Shown: positions 43,262 to 51,650 of the stretch, piece by piece
How positions within the stretch are numbered: position 1 is the stretch's first letter
Layout: every line of letters starts with the position of its first letter
NCBI GenBank assembly: GCA_016209275.1
Contig: JACQWM010000052.1
Location: 1 to 62,813, forward strand
Direction of reading: 5' to 3'
DNA: 62,813 nt
DNA from: Candidatus Omnitrophota bacterium
GTDB taxonomy: Bacteria; Omnitrophota; Gorgyraeia; Aquiviventales; Aquiviventaceae
Position numbers and translations under genes: made by a program
Notes under the pieces: generated by a model
Databases searched by the model: none
What the model saw: only the letters and a program-made list of their open reading frames with translations
What the model was told of the DNA's origin: nothing

Positions 43262-44457
43262 ACACTCATCGCCAACGCGGGATCGTGCTGATCACGTCAG
43301 TGACCGTGGTCATGCTGCTCACCTCGCTGGGGGCGGCACTCCTCATGCGCAGCCTCAACGAGAATCTGGTGGGGCAGCGCAGCGCCACACGCCAAGACGC
43401 GTTTTACCTGGCGGAAGCCGGCTTGGATCAAGCCTCGATCAACTTGCGGACCCCGCCGCCGGCCGAAAACCCGCAGTGGATTGTCGCGGATGATATCGTC
43501 ACGCAGACGCTTCCGACCGGGCGATTCGATCTGGATCCGCCCCAGCCGATGGGTGTGAACATCTGGCAGGTGACCAGCCACGGCATCAGCGGATCAGAGC
43601 AACGCGACATCCAGGCCGTCTACCAGCTCATTCCGCAATCAGTCTTTCAATTCGCCGTCTTCGGGGATCTGAACGTCACCGTCTCCGGCAACGCGGAAAC
43701 CGACAGTTACGATTCCCGGATCGGCGTCTACAACGATGAGCCTGGGCCGGGGTATAATAAGGACCACAACGGCGATATCGGCACGAACTCAACCGCGGAG
43801 GGCGGGATTGATCTCGGCGGCAGCATCTTTGTCGACGGACAGCTCGTGGTAGGACCCGGCGTTGCCGATCCCACCTCGGTTGTGGAAGACTACGACCCAT
43901 CGTTCATCACCGCGGATCCGAAAGTGATCTCGGCGACCGACACCTTTCCCCTGCCGCCGGTGTCGGTGCCGCCAGGGCTGCCGTGCGAGGATCGCTCTCT
44001 CGTCAATGATGAAGTGGTGACCTTGACCCCGGACGGCGGGCCGCTGGGCAACGGGACGTATTGTTTTCATGACCTAAAACTCGCCGGCGGCTCGACCTTC
44101 TCCTCAAGCGGGCCGGTCAAAGTCTACATCACCGGCACACTCACGGCGAAGGGCAATTCTGCAACGGTTGGAACCAGCGGGGCCCCGAAAGACATGCTCA
44201 TCCTGATGACGCCGGAATCGAACGCGGTGATTGAAGATGCGGCGCTGGCCGGCACGACCGATTTTTACGGCGCCATCTACGGCCCCGGTGCTGATATCAA
44301 CATCTTTGGCAATGCGGAAATTTTCGGCTCGGTGGTCGCGCGCAGCGTGAACGTGACCGGCAGCGCGTTGATCCATTATGATGAAGGTTTGAACGATCTG
44401 ACGACCATCACCAACATCTATCAGCGCAGGGTGGTCTCGTGGCAAGAGCTCGAGTAA
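43258..44457 (+). CDS. PilX-like pilus protein with C-terminal beta domain
   Basis: 399 residues beginning MNTHRQRGIVLITSVTVVMLLTSLG (by its ends), then FYLAEAGLDQASINLR as in the preceding gene, and a C-terminal DUF7305-like region (GSTFSSSGPVKVYITGTL; FYGAIYGPGADINIFG) predicted to form a beta-helix-like extracellular domain. It overlaps the upstream gene (ATGA). The two neighbours share the AEAGL/AEGGL pattern and may be paralogues. Confidence 0.75.
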   Translation: MNTHRQRGIVLITSVTVVMLLTSLGAALLMRSLNENLVGQRSATRQDAFYLAEAGLDQASINLRTPPPAENPQWIVADDIVTQTLPTGRFDLDPPQPMGVNIWQVTSHGISGSEQRDIQAVYQLIPQSVFQFAVFGDLNVTVSGNAETDSYDSRIGVYNDEPGPGYNKDHNGDIGTNSTAEGGIDLGGSIFVDGQLVVGPGVADPTSVVEDYDPSFITADPKVISATDTFPLPPVSVPPGLPCEDRSLVNDEVVTLTPDGGPLGNGTYCFHDLKLAGGSTFSSSGPVKVYITGTLTAKGNSATVGTSGAPKDMLILMTPESNAVIEDAALAGTTDFYGAIYGPGADINIFGNAEIFGSVVARSVNVTGSALIHYDEGLNDLTTITNIYQRRVVSWQELE

Positions 44458-44990
44458 GACGCCTGCCGCGGCCGCGGCCGCTTCAGGCCATGACGCTCGT
44501 CGAGTTATTGATGGGCGTGCTGGTGCTGCTCATCGCCATCATTTCGCTCTTCGGCGTCTTCAGCGGCAGCAGCCTCTTGAATGAGCAATCGCGCCATCGG
44601 GCCTGGGCGATGACCGATGCCAGCCGCGTGATGGAACGGCTGCGGCAGCAGAATACGGATGCCGCCTGCAACGCCCCATCGGTTGCTCCTCCCCCCAATC
44701 CTCCCGGTGGTAATTTCGTCAGCTGGGATGCGTGGCTGGCCGATGCTGGGGCGAACGGCGGCGGCGGCAAGACCTTGCTGCCGGATCCCGCCAATGAATT
44801 GGTGGCGATGTCCTCATCGGGGGTGGATCCGCTGACGGTCACGGTGGCGATTTGCTGGCGGCTGCGCAGCCGCGTCTATGGCGAATGCCAATGGATCGGC
44901 AATCAATTAGTGCCCCAGGATGCCGATGGCAATCTCATCATCACCTCGCCCGTCATGCTCTCTACCGTGATGACGTGCCGCCGCCCATGA
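44439..44990 (+). CDS. Type IV pilin-like protein (PilV-type), second set
   Basis: 183 residues from a GTG start, giving the basic leader MARARVRRLPRPRPLQA and the motif A/MTLVELLMGVLVLLIAIISL (Ala instead of Gly before the cut). A start at ATG 44490 would remove the leader, so I prefer the GTG. The body contains a Pro/Asn-rich loop. It overlaps the upstream gene by 19 bp. Confidence 0.8.
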   Translation: MARARVRRLPRPRPLQAMTLVELLMGVLVLLIAIISLFGVFSGSSLLNEQSRHRAWAMTDASRVMERLRQQNTDAACNAPSVAPPPNPPGGNFVSWDAWLADAGANGGGGKTLLPDPANELVAMSSSGVDPLTVTVAICWRLRSRVYGECQWIGNQLVPQDADGNLIITSPVMLSTVMTCRRP

Positions 44991-45589
44991 GACGCTCAAC
45001 CGGCTGCCGCCAGGCGCAGGGGTTAACGCTGCTTGAGGCGCTGGTCGTCGGCTCCTTGCTCAGCGTTGTGATGGGCGCGATCGTGCTTAGCTTCCTGACG
45101 AGCCAGCGCGCCTACACCTCATCAGAGGCGTACTTAAGCGTTCAAGACGAAGCGCGGCGAGCGCTGGATGCCATGACGAAGGAGCTGCATGCCGCCGGCG
45201 GGAATATCGCCACCGGGGCGGGCTGGTTGCAGTTTCAACGCGTGCTGGGCTTTAACCTGGCCCTACCGTGCCCGCCCAGCGCCGTCTGTTGGGGGGCGCA
45301 GGATGCCGCCGGCGCAGACCAATTCGGCTGGAGCATCCGCTACCGCCTGGACGCGCCGAAGAAGCAGCTCGTGCGGGAAATCCTTGATGCGGGTGCCGGC
45401 GTGCAGGGCCAGCAGATCTTGGCCAACGATGTCACACAGCTGACCTTTGCCTACACCCCCGGGGCGGTGAGAACCATCAGGATCACGATCGATGTGCGGC
45501 GGACCTCCACGTTCCTCCCCGGCGGCTCGATGGGGACCACACCCACACCGGCCACCTCGCTCATCACCACGGTCAAGCTCCGCAATTAG
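44987..45589 (+). CDS. Type IV pilin-like protein (PilW-type), second set
   Basis: 200 residues with leader MRRSTGCRQAQG and motif G/LTLLEALVVGSLLSVVMGA, then DEARRALDAMTKELHAAGGN. It overlaps the previous gene by 4 bp and ends the riboswitch-controlled operon. The two PilV/PilW pairs in this operon look like separate sets of minor pilins. Confidence 0.82.
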   Translation: MRRSTGCRQAQGLTLLEALVVGSLLSVVMGAIVLSFLTSQRAYTSSEAYLSVQDEARRALDAMTKELHAAGGNIATGAGWLQFQRVLGFNLALPCPPSAVCWGAQDAAGADQFGWSIRYRLDAPKKQLVREILDAGAGVQGQQILANDVTQLTFAYTPGAVRTIRITIDVRRTSTFLPGGSMGTTPTPATSLITTVKLRN

Positions 45590-45609
45590 AGCCCGCCCCC
45601 AGATGATTC

Positions 45610-45639
45610 TTGACAGGATTAGTAGGGTTATTCTATACT
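45610..45639 (+). promoter_or_regulatory. Strong sigma-70-type promoter for the Rrf2 gene
   Basis: TTGACA (45610-45615) and TATACT (45634-45639) with 18-bp spacing, 10 bp before the start codon at 45650. An Rrf2 operator may overlap it, as autoregulation is common for this family. Confidence 0.75.
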
Positions 45640-45649
45640 ACACGGCAGG

Positions 45650-46162
45650 ATGAAACTCTCCACGCGATCGACGTATGGCCTGCGGGCCTTGGTCGAGCTG
45701 GCCTTGGCCTCAGGCCGAGGGCCGCTGTCGGCGAGTGTCGTGGCCAAGCGGCAGCATCTGTCCGTCGCGTACCTTGAGCAGCTGCTGCATCGGCTCAAGC
45801 GGGGCGGCATCATCAGCAGCGTGCGGGGGCCGCGCGGCGGCTATGCGCTGGCCAGAGCGCCATCGACCATGACGATGGCGGAGATCGTGCGCATCCTCGA
45901 GGGGACGAGCGACGACGCGAACGGCCATGGCACAGCCGGCGGTGTGGCATGGCTCAGCAACGGCCGTCGGCCTGAGGCGAAGCGCGGCCGATCTCGCGTG
46001 AGCCACGATCGCCATGCGCAGTGGGTCGCGCAGGCGGTGGTGCGGTGCGTGCACGAGCGGATCACGCAATCGCTGAGCGCGATCACGCTGCAGCATCTGT
46101 GCGATGAGGCGCGCGCGATCGCCGGCGAGCCGCTGGATCATCGGTATGTGTTCCATATCTAG
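45650..46162 (+). CDS. Rrf2-family transcriptional regulator
   Basis: Residues 1-85 match Rrf2/IscR winged helices: MKLSTRSTYGLRALVELAL, VAKRQHLSVAYLEQLLHRLKRGG (by its ends), VRGPRGGYALAR and MTMAEIVRILEG. The C-terminal part lacks the three-Cys [2Fe-2S] cluster of IscR (only two Cys, far apart), so an iron-sulfur sensor role is doubtful. It is followed 6 bp later by the folate gene, implying co-transcription. Confidence 0.88.
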   Translation: MKLSTRSTYGLRALVELALASGRGPLSASVVAKRQHLSVAYLEQLLHRLKRGGIISSVRGPRGGYALARAPSTMTMAEIVRILEGTSDDANGHGTAGGVAWLSNGRRPEAKRGRSRVSHDRHAQWVAQAVVRCVHERITQSLSAITLQHLCDEARAIAGEPLDHRYVFHI

Positions 46163-46168
46163 CGCGGA

Positions 46169-46720
46169 ATGACGAAGGATCAGTTACGGACGACGATGTT
46201 ACGTCGGTTAAAGCGACAGAAGGAGGAGGAACGACGTCGAAAGAGCCGCGCGATTCGGCGGAAGCTCTTCCGCCTCGCGGCGTTTCGTAAGGCTCGGATG
46301 GTCGGGTGTTACGTCGGCCTGCCGTATGAAGTGCAAACGTGGCAGTTGATTGAAGCGATGTTAGCCAAGGGCAAGCGTGTGGCCGTGCCGTGGGTGCAAC
46401 CGCGGACCAAGCGCATCATGTTTTCCGAACTGCGAGATCCGGCGATGGACCTCGCCCCCGGCGCGTTTCGGGTGTGGGAGCCTCGTCCATCGGCCCGGCG
46501 TCCAATTCCCGTCAATCAGCTGGACCTGCTGATGGTGCCTGGTCTGGCGTTTGACGGGCGGGGCCACCGGCTGGGTCATGGCTTCGGCTATTTTGACCGT
46601 TGCCTCGCGCGCCTCGGAACACGCATTCCCACCGTAGGGCTTGCCTACCGCTTTCAACTGCTCGAGCGCCTTCCAACCGCAGCGCACGACTGCGCCGTGT
46701 CGACCGTCCTCGCCGCCTAA
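46169..46720 (+). CDS. 5-formyltetrahydrofolate cyclo-ligase
   Basis: Converts 5-formyl-THF to 5,10-methenyl-THF using ATP. The 183-residue protein has GCYVGLPYEVQTWQLIEAML (by its ends), the LMVPGLAFDGRGHRLGHGFGYFDRCL block (usual GxGxGYYD) and a basic N-terminus. Homologous to ygfA/MTHFS. Confidence 0.9.
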   Translation: MTKDQLRTTMLRRLKRQKEEERRRKSRAIRRKLFRLAAFRKARMVGCYVGLPYEVQTWQLIEAMLAKGKRVAVPWVQPRTKRIMFSELRDPAMDLAPGAFRVWEPRPSARRPIPVNQLDLLMVPGLAFDGRGHRLGHGFGYFDRCLARLGTRIPTVGLAYRFQLLERLPTAAHDCAVSTVLAA

Positions 46721-46722
46721 TT

Positions 46723-46751
46723 GGGGACTGTCCCCTACGGGGACTGTCCCC
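46723..46751. repeat. Two copies of GGGGACTGTCCCC
   Basis: The 13-bp palindrome ggggactgtcccc occurs twice (46723-46735 and 46739-46751) in the spacer before rny. Similar palindromes in other genomes are REP-like elements; no transposase is nearby. Confidence 0.85.
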
Positions 46752-46772
46752 GGATGATGAGGTGACTAGACC

Positions 46773-48323
46773 ATGATCGTTCTCTTCTGTGTCATTGCGT
46801 TAGGGATGGGTGTGGCTGTTGGCTACGCGATACGGCTGGCCCAGGGCCGCCGGTCGCTGACTGGCGCTGAGCAGCGATCTCAGCAGTTGTTGGAGGAGGC
46901 GACCCGGAAGGTTGAAGCGATCAAGAAGCAAGCCGAGCTTGACGCGAAGGAGCAGCTCGTGGCGATCCGGCAGGAGTTCGAGGAGAAGACGAAGGATCGC
47001 CGCGGCGAGCTCTCGCAGCTGGAGAAGCGGCTGCATCAGCGCGAGGAGATGCTGGACCGGAAGATCGATGTGCTGGATCGCAAAGACAAGGAGATTTCCG
47101 AGCGCGACAAGCAGTTCGCGGCGCGCGAGCAAGGCCTGAAGGCCAAAGATGACCATTTGGCCCAGCTCATCGCCGAGGAAAAAGAGAAGCTGAAGACCGT
47201 CGCGGGCTTGAGCGCTGAGGAAGCCAAGCAGCTGTTGCTCGCGCGCCTGGAGCAGGATTGCCGCTCCGAGGCCGGCAACATCATCAAGCACGTCGAGGAA
47301 GACACCAAGCGCGACGCCCAGACCGTGTCCAGGCGCATCTTAGTGGAAACGATGCAGCGGCTCGCGGCGGAGTTCACGGTGGAGACCACGACAGCCGTGA
47401 TCCCGCTGCCCAACGAGGATATGAAGGGCCGGATCATCGGCCGGGAGGGCCGCAACATCAAGGCCTTTGAGTTGGCGACCGGCGTGGATTTGATCGTCGA
47501 TGAGACGCCGGATGTGGTCACCCTCTCCTCGTTCGACACCGTGCGCCGGGAAGTCGCCCGGCAGTCGCTGGAGCGGCTCATGTCCGACGGGCGCATCCAT
47601 CCGGCCCGCATCGAGGAAGTGGTGGAGAAGGTCCGCAAGGATTTCAATCAGCACCTCGTGCAGGAAGGCGAAAAGGCCATCGCCGAGCTGGGCGCTGCCG
47701 GAGTGCATGCGGAGCTGGTGAAGCTGCTGGGCCGCACCCGCTATCGCACCAGCTACGGGCAGAATGTGCTGATCCACATGAAGGAAACCGGGTATCTGTG
47801 CGGAATGCTCGCCGCGGAGCTGGGCTTGGATCAGCGGCTGGCCCGTCGCTGCGGGCTGCTGCATGATGTCGGCAAGGCGGTCAGCCATGAAGTCGAAGGC
47901 CCGCACGCCATCATCGGCGGCGAACTGGCGAAAAAATACAATGAAAACGCCGATGTGGTGCATGCCATCGAAGCGCACCACGAAGACGTCGCCCCCAAGA
48001 CGCTCTATGCCGTGCTGACGATCATCGCTGATTCCATCAGCGGCTCGCGGCCGGGGGCGCGCGGCGACACGCTGGAGAATTATGTCAAGCGGCTGCAAGC
48101 GCTGGAGGCGATCTGCGACTCCTTCACTGGTGTCGCGAAAGCGTACGCGATTCAGGCGGGGCGCGAGGTGCGCGTCATCGTGCAGCCGGATCGCGTCACC
48201 GATCTGGAGGCGATTGCGCTCTCCCGAGAAATCAAGCGCAAGGTGGAAAGCTCCATTGAATTTCCCGGCCAGATTAAAATTACGGTCATCCGTGAAACGC
48301 GATCCATCGAATACGCGCGGTAA
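46773..48323 (+). CDS. rny: Ribonuclease Y
   Basis: Membrane-anchored endoribonuclease that starts mRNA decay. The 516 residues show an N-terminal transmembrane helix, a long charged coiled coil (about residues 30-190), a KH domain (GRIIGREGRNIKAFELATGVDLI, by its ends) and an HD domain (LLHDVGKAVSHEVEG) with the metal-binding His-Asp. Full length. It overlaps the next gene by one base. Confidence 0.95.
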   Translation: MIVLFCVIALGMGVAVGYAIRLAQGRRSLTGAEQRSQQLLEEATRKVEAIKKQAELDAKEQLVAIRQEFEEKTKDRRGELSQLEKRLHQREEMLDRKIDVLDRKDKEISERDKQFAAREQGLKAKDDHLAQLIAEEKEKLKTVAGLSAEEAKQLLLARLEQDCRSEAGNIIKHVEEDTKRDAQTVSRRILVETMQRLAAEFTVETTTAVIPLPNEDMKGRIIGREGRNIKAFELATGVDLIVDETPDVVTLSSFDTVRREVARQSLERLMSDGRIHPARIEEVVEKVRKDFNQHLVQEGEKAIAELGAAGVHAELVKLLGRTRYRTSYGQNVLIHMKETGYLCGMLAAELGLDQRLARRCGLLHDVGKAVSHEVEGPHAIIGGELAKKYNENADVVHAIEAHHEDVAPKTLYAVLTIIADSISGSRPGARGDTLENYVKRLQALEAICDSFTGVAKAYAIQAGREVRVIVQPDRVTDLEAIALSREIKRKVESSIEFPGQIKITVIRETRSIEYAR

Positions 48324-49129
48324 TGAAAATCTTGTTGATTGGAGACATTGTCGGACGGCCTGGGCGCGCGATTATCGAGCGGCAGATGGTGGCCCTCCGC
48401 GAGGAGCTCGGCCTTGATTGCGTCATCGCCAACTGCGAAAACGCCGCGGGCGGGGCCGGCATTACGCCGAACATCGCGAATGATTTGTTCCGCGCCGGCG
48501 TCGATGTCCTCACCTCGGGCAATCACGTCTGGCGCAAGAAAGAGGCCTACGAGCTGCTCAAGATGGATCCGCGCGTGATCCGGCCGGCCAATTATCCCAA
48601 CGGAGCCCCGGGCAGCGGCTCCACCATCGTCGAAACGCTCGCGGGCCAGAAAGTCGGCGTGCTGAACGTCATGGGCCGCGTCTTTATGGAGCCGCTGGAC
48701 TGCCCGTTCCGCACCGCCGAGAAGGAGCTGGAACGTGTGCGGCTGGTCACACCCGTCATTATCGTCGACATGCACGCGGAGGCGACGAGCGAAAAAGTGG
48801 CGATGGGCTGGTTTCTCGACGGCAAGGTCTCGGCGGTCTTCGGCACGCACACGCATATCCCGACCGCCGATGAGCGGATCCTACCGCAGGGCACGGCGTT
48901 CATCACCGATGTGGGCATGACCGGGCCGTATGATTCGGTGATCGGGCGGCGCGTGGATCAGATCTTGGAACGGTTCCTCTCCAGCCTTCCCATGAAATCC
49001 GACGTGGCCGACGCGAATATCCAGCTCCGCGGCCTGATCGTCGAGGTCCATCCCACGACCGGCAAAGCCCTCTCCATTGAACGGCTCACGAGAACCCTTG
49101 ATGGACCCGTCCGAAGCAGCGGAGACTGA
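48323..49129 (+). CDS. YmdB-like metallophosphoesterase
   Basis: 268 residues of the TIGR00282/YmdB family: MKILLIGDIVGRPGRAII, CENAAGG, SGNHVWRKKE and FGTHTHIPTADERILPQGTAFI (by its ends). In Bacillus YmdB is a cyclic-nucleotide phosphodiesterase affecting biofilm; the exact substrate here is not shown. rny-ymdB adjacency is a conserved pairing. Confidence 0.9.
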   Translation: MKILLIGDIVGRPGRAIIERQMVALREELGLDCVIANCENAAGGAGITPNIANDLFRAGVDVLTSGNHVWRKKEAYELLKMDPRVIRPANYPNGAPGSGSTIVETLAGQKVGVLNVMGRVFMEPLDCPFRTAEKELERVRLVTPVIIVDMHAEATSEKVAMGWFLDGKVSAVFGTHTHIPTADERILPQGTAFITDVGMTGPYDSVIGRRVDQILERFLSSLPMKSDVADANIQLRGLIVEVHPTTGKALSIERLTRTLDGPVRSSGD

Positions 49130-50474
49130 GCCCGGGAACCCAGCGAAGCTGGGTGGGCGAAGGAATCCCGTAGCCGAAGGCGGAGGGGCGATTGACGCGC
49201 GACGTCTCGCCCCGCCGCCGAAGACCCTCACCGTCGCCCAGGTCGTGACCCAGATCCGCGGGCTGATTGAGCGGCAATTTCCAGGGCCCCTCTGGATCGA
49301 AGGCGAGCTGTCCAATTGCAGCTATCCCGCCTCGGGCCACATCTATTTCAGCCTCGTCGATGAGCAGGCGACGGATCGCTTCGGCCAGCGCCTGGTGCTG
49401 CCGTGCGCGTTTTACCGCGGCGCCAATCAGCACCTCAAGCTGAAGCTCGCCGACGGCATGAAGGTGCTCTGCCTGGGCCAGCTGACCACGTATGAGCGCC
49501 AAGGGCAATACCAGCTGCGCGTGCTGCGCGTGGAGCCGCGCGGTATTGGCGCGCTGCAGCTCGCCTTTGAGCAGCTCAAGAAACGCTTGCAGGCCGAGGG
49601 GTTGTTCGATGAGGCGCGTAAGCAGCCGATTCCCGTCATGCCGGAGCGCGTCGGCATCATTACCTCGCCCACCGGCTCGGCGATCCACGACATGGTCAGC
49701 AAGCTCCGCCCGTGGTTTCGGGTCGTGATCCTGCCGGTGAAGGTGCAGGGCGAAGGCGCCTCGAGGGAAATTGCGGCCGCCATTGATCTGGCGAATCGCT
49801 TGCGCCTCGCCGAGGTGCTCATCATCGGGCGCGGCGGCGGCAGCGTGGAAGATTTGTGGGCGTTTAACGAGGAGCCGGTGGCCCGCGCGATCGCCCGCTC
49901 GCGCACGCCGGTGATTTCCGCCGTGGGGCATCAGGACGATTGGACCATCGCCGACTATGTCGCGGATCTGCGCGCCTCCACCCCGACCGACGCGGCCAAG
50001 CTGCTCGTCAGGGAAAAGGAGACGCGAGCCCAGCAGTCGCAGCAATTGGTGGAGCGGCTCCTCGAGGCGATGCAGGGCTGGCTGGATGAGCAGTCGCAAG
50101 CGCTCGATGCGCTGCAGAGCCAGCTACGATTGCTCCATCCGCGGGCGCAGATGGATCGGTATCTCGCGCGCACGCAGGAGCTGTCGAACCAGCTGACGGC
50201 GACCATGCGGTTTACGCTGAACGGCCACTCGCGGCGCCTTCAGGGATTGGCTGGCACGCTGCAGGCCCTCAGCCCTCTCGCCGTGCTCTCCCGCGGCTAC
50301 AGCGTGACCTTCACGTTTCCCGAGCATCGTGTGGTGACCAGCGCAGAGCAAGTCCAGGTCGGTGATGAAATGGAGACGATTCTCTCCAAAGGTCGCATAC
50401 GAAGCGCGGTCACTCAATTCGACATTCGACATTCGACAATCGACAATGGAGCAGATGATGTCTCAGACCCATGA
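49101..50474 (+). CDS. xseA: Exodeoxyribonuclease VII large subunit
   Basis: Single-strand exonuclease subunit. The product (457 aa from ATG 49101) has an N-terminal OB fold (LWIEGELSNCSYPASGHIYFSL, by its ends), the core GRGGGSVEDLWAFNEEPVARAIA and SAVGHQDDWTIADYVADLRAS (by its ends) and a coiled-coil C-terminus. The first ~40 residues are loosely conserved and read a hairpin-rich stretch. The end (DIRHSTIDNGADD) is encoded by the attcgac repeat. It overlaps the upstream gene by 29 bp. Confidence 0.93.
   Translation: MDPSEAAETEPGNPAKLGGRRNPVAEGGGAIDARRLAPPPKTLTVAQVVTQIRGLIERQFPGPLWIEGELSNCSYPASGHIYFSLVDEQATDRFGQRLVLPCAFYRGANQHLKLKLADGMKVLCLGQLTTYERQGQYQLRVLRVEPRGIGALQLAFEQLKKRLQAEGLFDEARKQPIPVMPERVGIITSPTGSAIHDMVSKLRPWFRVVILPVKVQGEGASREIAAAIDLANRLRLAEVLIIGRGGGSVEDLWAFNEEPVARAIARSRTPVISAVGHQDDWTIADYVADLRASTPTDAAKLLVREKETRAQQSQQLVERLLEAMQGWLDEQSQALDALQSQLRLLHPRAQMDRYLARTQELSNQLTATMRFTLNGHSRRLQGLAGTLQALSPLAVLSRGYSVTFTFPEHRVVTSAEQVQVGDEMETILSKGRIRSAVTQFDIRHSTIDNGADDVSDP
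50417..50444. repeat. ATTCGAC heptamer, four copies
   Basis: attcgac three times then aatcgac, at the xseA 3' end just before the xseB start. Same theme as 7761-7788. Confidence 0.85.
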
Positions 50475-50730
50475 GCTGAAATATGAAGACGCGCTGAAAC
50501 GGCTTGAGAAACTCGTCGCCGAGCTGGAAAAATCCGACGTCGATCTGGAAACGCGGCTGAAGAGGTTCGAAGAGGGGACGAAGCTCGCCCGGCTGCTGCT
50601 GAAGAAATTGGAGCAGGCTCAGAAGAAAGTCGAGCTGCTGGTCAAAACGAACGTCGGTGAGGCGACCCTCGTCCCTTTTGATGACGATGCAAACGACGAC
50701 ACGTCAACAGAGGATCAGCCCTCCTCCTAA
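50458..50730 (+). CDS. xseB: Exodeoxyribonuclease VII small subunit
   Basis: 90-residue helical-hairpin protein: YEDALKRLEKLVAELEKSDVDLE and RLKRFEEGTKLARLLLKKLEQAQKKVELL (both by their ends) match XseB. The start at 50458 follows GGAG at 50448-50451; ATGs at 50446 and 50455 are alternatives. The acidic C-terminus overlaps ispA. Confidence 0.9.
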   Translation: MSQTHELKYEDALKRLEKLVAELEKSDVDLETRLKRFEEGTKLARLLLKKLEQAQKKVELLVKTNVGEATLVPFDDDANDDTSTEDQPSS

Positions 50731-51571
50731 ACCGCCACCCCATCTCGCGCGCCTGTCGCATCTCATTGAGCGCGCCTTGGATCGCGCGTTGCCCCCGCGA
50801 TCGCAATCGCCAGCGATCATCCATGAGGCGATGCGCTACTGCGTGATGGGCAGCGGCAAGCGGTTTCGGCCGTTGTTGTGTCTGGCCGCCTGCGAAGCCG
50901 TTGGCGCGCGAGCCGCTGGGGCCCTGCCGGCGGCGTGCGCGATCGAACTGATCCATACCTACTCGCTGGTCCATGATGATTTACCCGCGATGGATAACGC
51001 CGCCCTTCGGCGTGGCAAACCGTCCTGTCATCGGCGATTCGGAGAAGGCCACGCGATCTTGATCGGCGATGCGCTGTTGACCTACGCCGTTGAGCTGCTC
51101 AGTCGGCAGGGGAGGGGGGATCGCCTGGCGGTGATTCGCACGATCAGCCGCGCATGCGGCACGGCCGGACTCATTGGGGGTCAAGTGCTAGATCTGCAGT
51201 GCGGAGCGCGCCCGCCCCGGCACGGGTCGGGTCGGGGGAGCGCGGAATGCGGAGTGGGACAACTCACAGCCATTGCACGACAGAAGACCGGCGCGCTCAT
51301 CACCGCGAGCGTTGAGGCGGGCGGATTGGCCGGCGGAGCGACGTCAAAACAGTTGCAACGCCTGCGGAAGTATGGGCACAATATGGGGCTGGCATTTCAA
51401 CTGATCGATGACGTCCACGATCAGGATGGGCTGGCTCGCGCCATGGGGATGGGGCCGGCCCTCCGCCAGGCCCACCGCGCCATCGACGGCGCGGTGTGTT
51501 GCCTTGAGCCGTTTGGTACTCGGGCGGACGGGCTCCGTGATCTCGCGTTATGGCTGGCTTCCACCGCATAA
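50681..51571 (+). CDS. ispA: Farnesyl/geranyl diphosphate synthase (short-chain polyprenyl synthase)
   Basis: Condenses IPP with allylic diphosphates. The ~296-residue protein has the first Asp-rich motif (LVHDDLPAMD), the GKRFRPLL segment, the second Asp-rich region (LIDDVHDQDG) and the GxGxGQ-like middle region. The segment around residues 180-200 (CGARPPRHGSGRGSAECG) is richer in Gly/Arg than usual. Exact chain length is not decided. Start 50681 (or 50687) overlaps xseB. Confidence 0.9.
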   Translation: MTMQTTTRQQRISPPPKPPPHLARLSHLIERALDRALPPRSQSPAIIHEAMRYCVMGSGKRFRPLLCLAACEAVGARAAGALPAACAIELIHTYSLVHDDLPAMDNAALRRGKPSCHRRFGEGHAILIGDALLTYAVELLSRQGRGDRLAVIRTISRACGTAGLIGGQVLDLQCGARPPRHGSGRGSAECGVGQLTAIARQKTGALITASVEAGGLAGGATSKQLQRLRKYGHNMGLAFQLIDDVHDQDGLARAMGMGPALRQAHRAIDGAVCCLEPFGTRADGLRDLALWLASTA

Positions 51572-51576
51572 CAACC

Positions 51577-51645
51577 GTTTCAAGTTCCAGGTTTCAGGTT
51601 TCACGTTGACGCTGAACCTGAAACTTGAAACATGAAACCTGAAAC
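51577..51645. repeat. Long imperfect hairpin of CTGAAAC/TTTCAGG heptamers
   Basis: 31-nt arms (51577-51607 and 51615-51645) are reverse complements with about five mismatches, around a 7-nt loop. The arms are made of tandem 7-bp words like those at 8232-8306. It fills the ispA-dxs spacer. Confidence 0.9.
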
Positions 51646-51650
51646 ATTCG

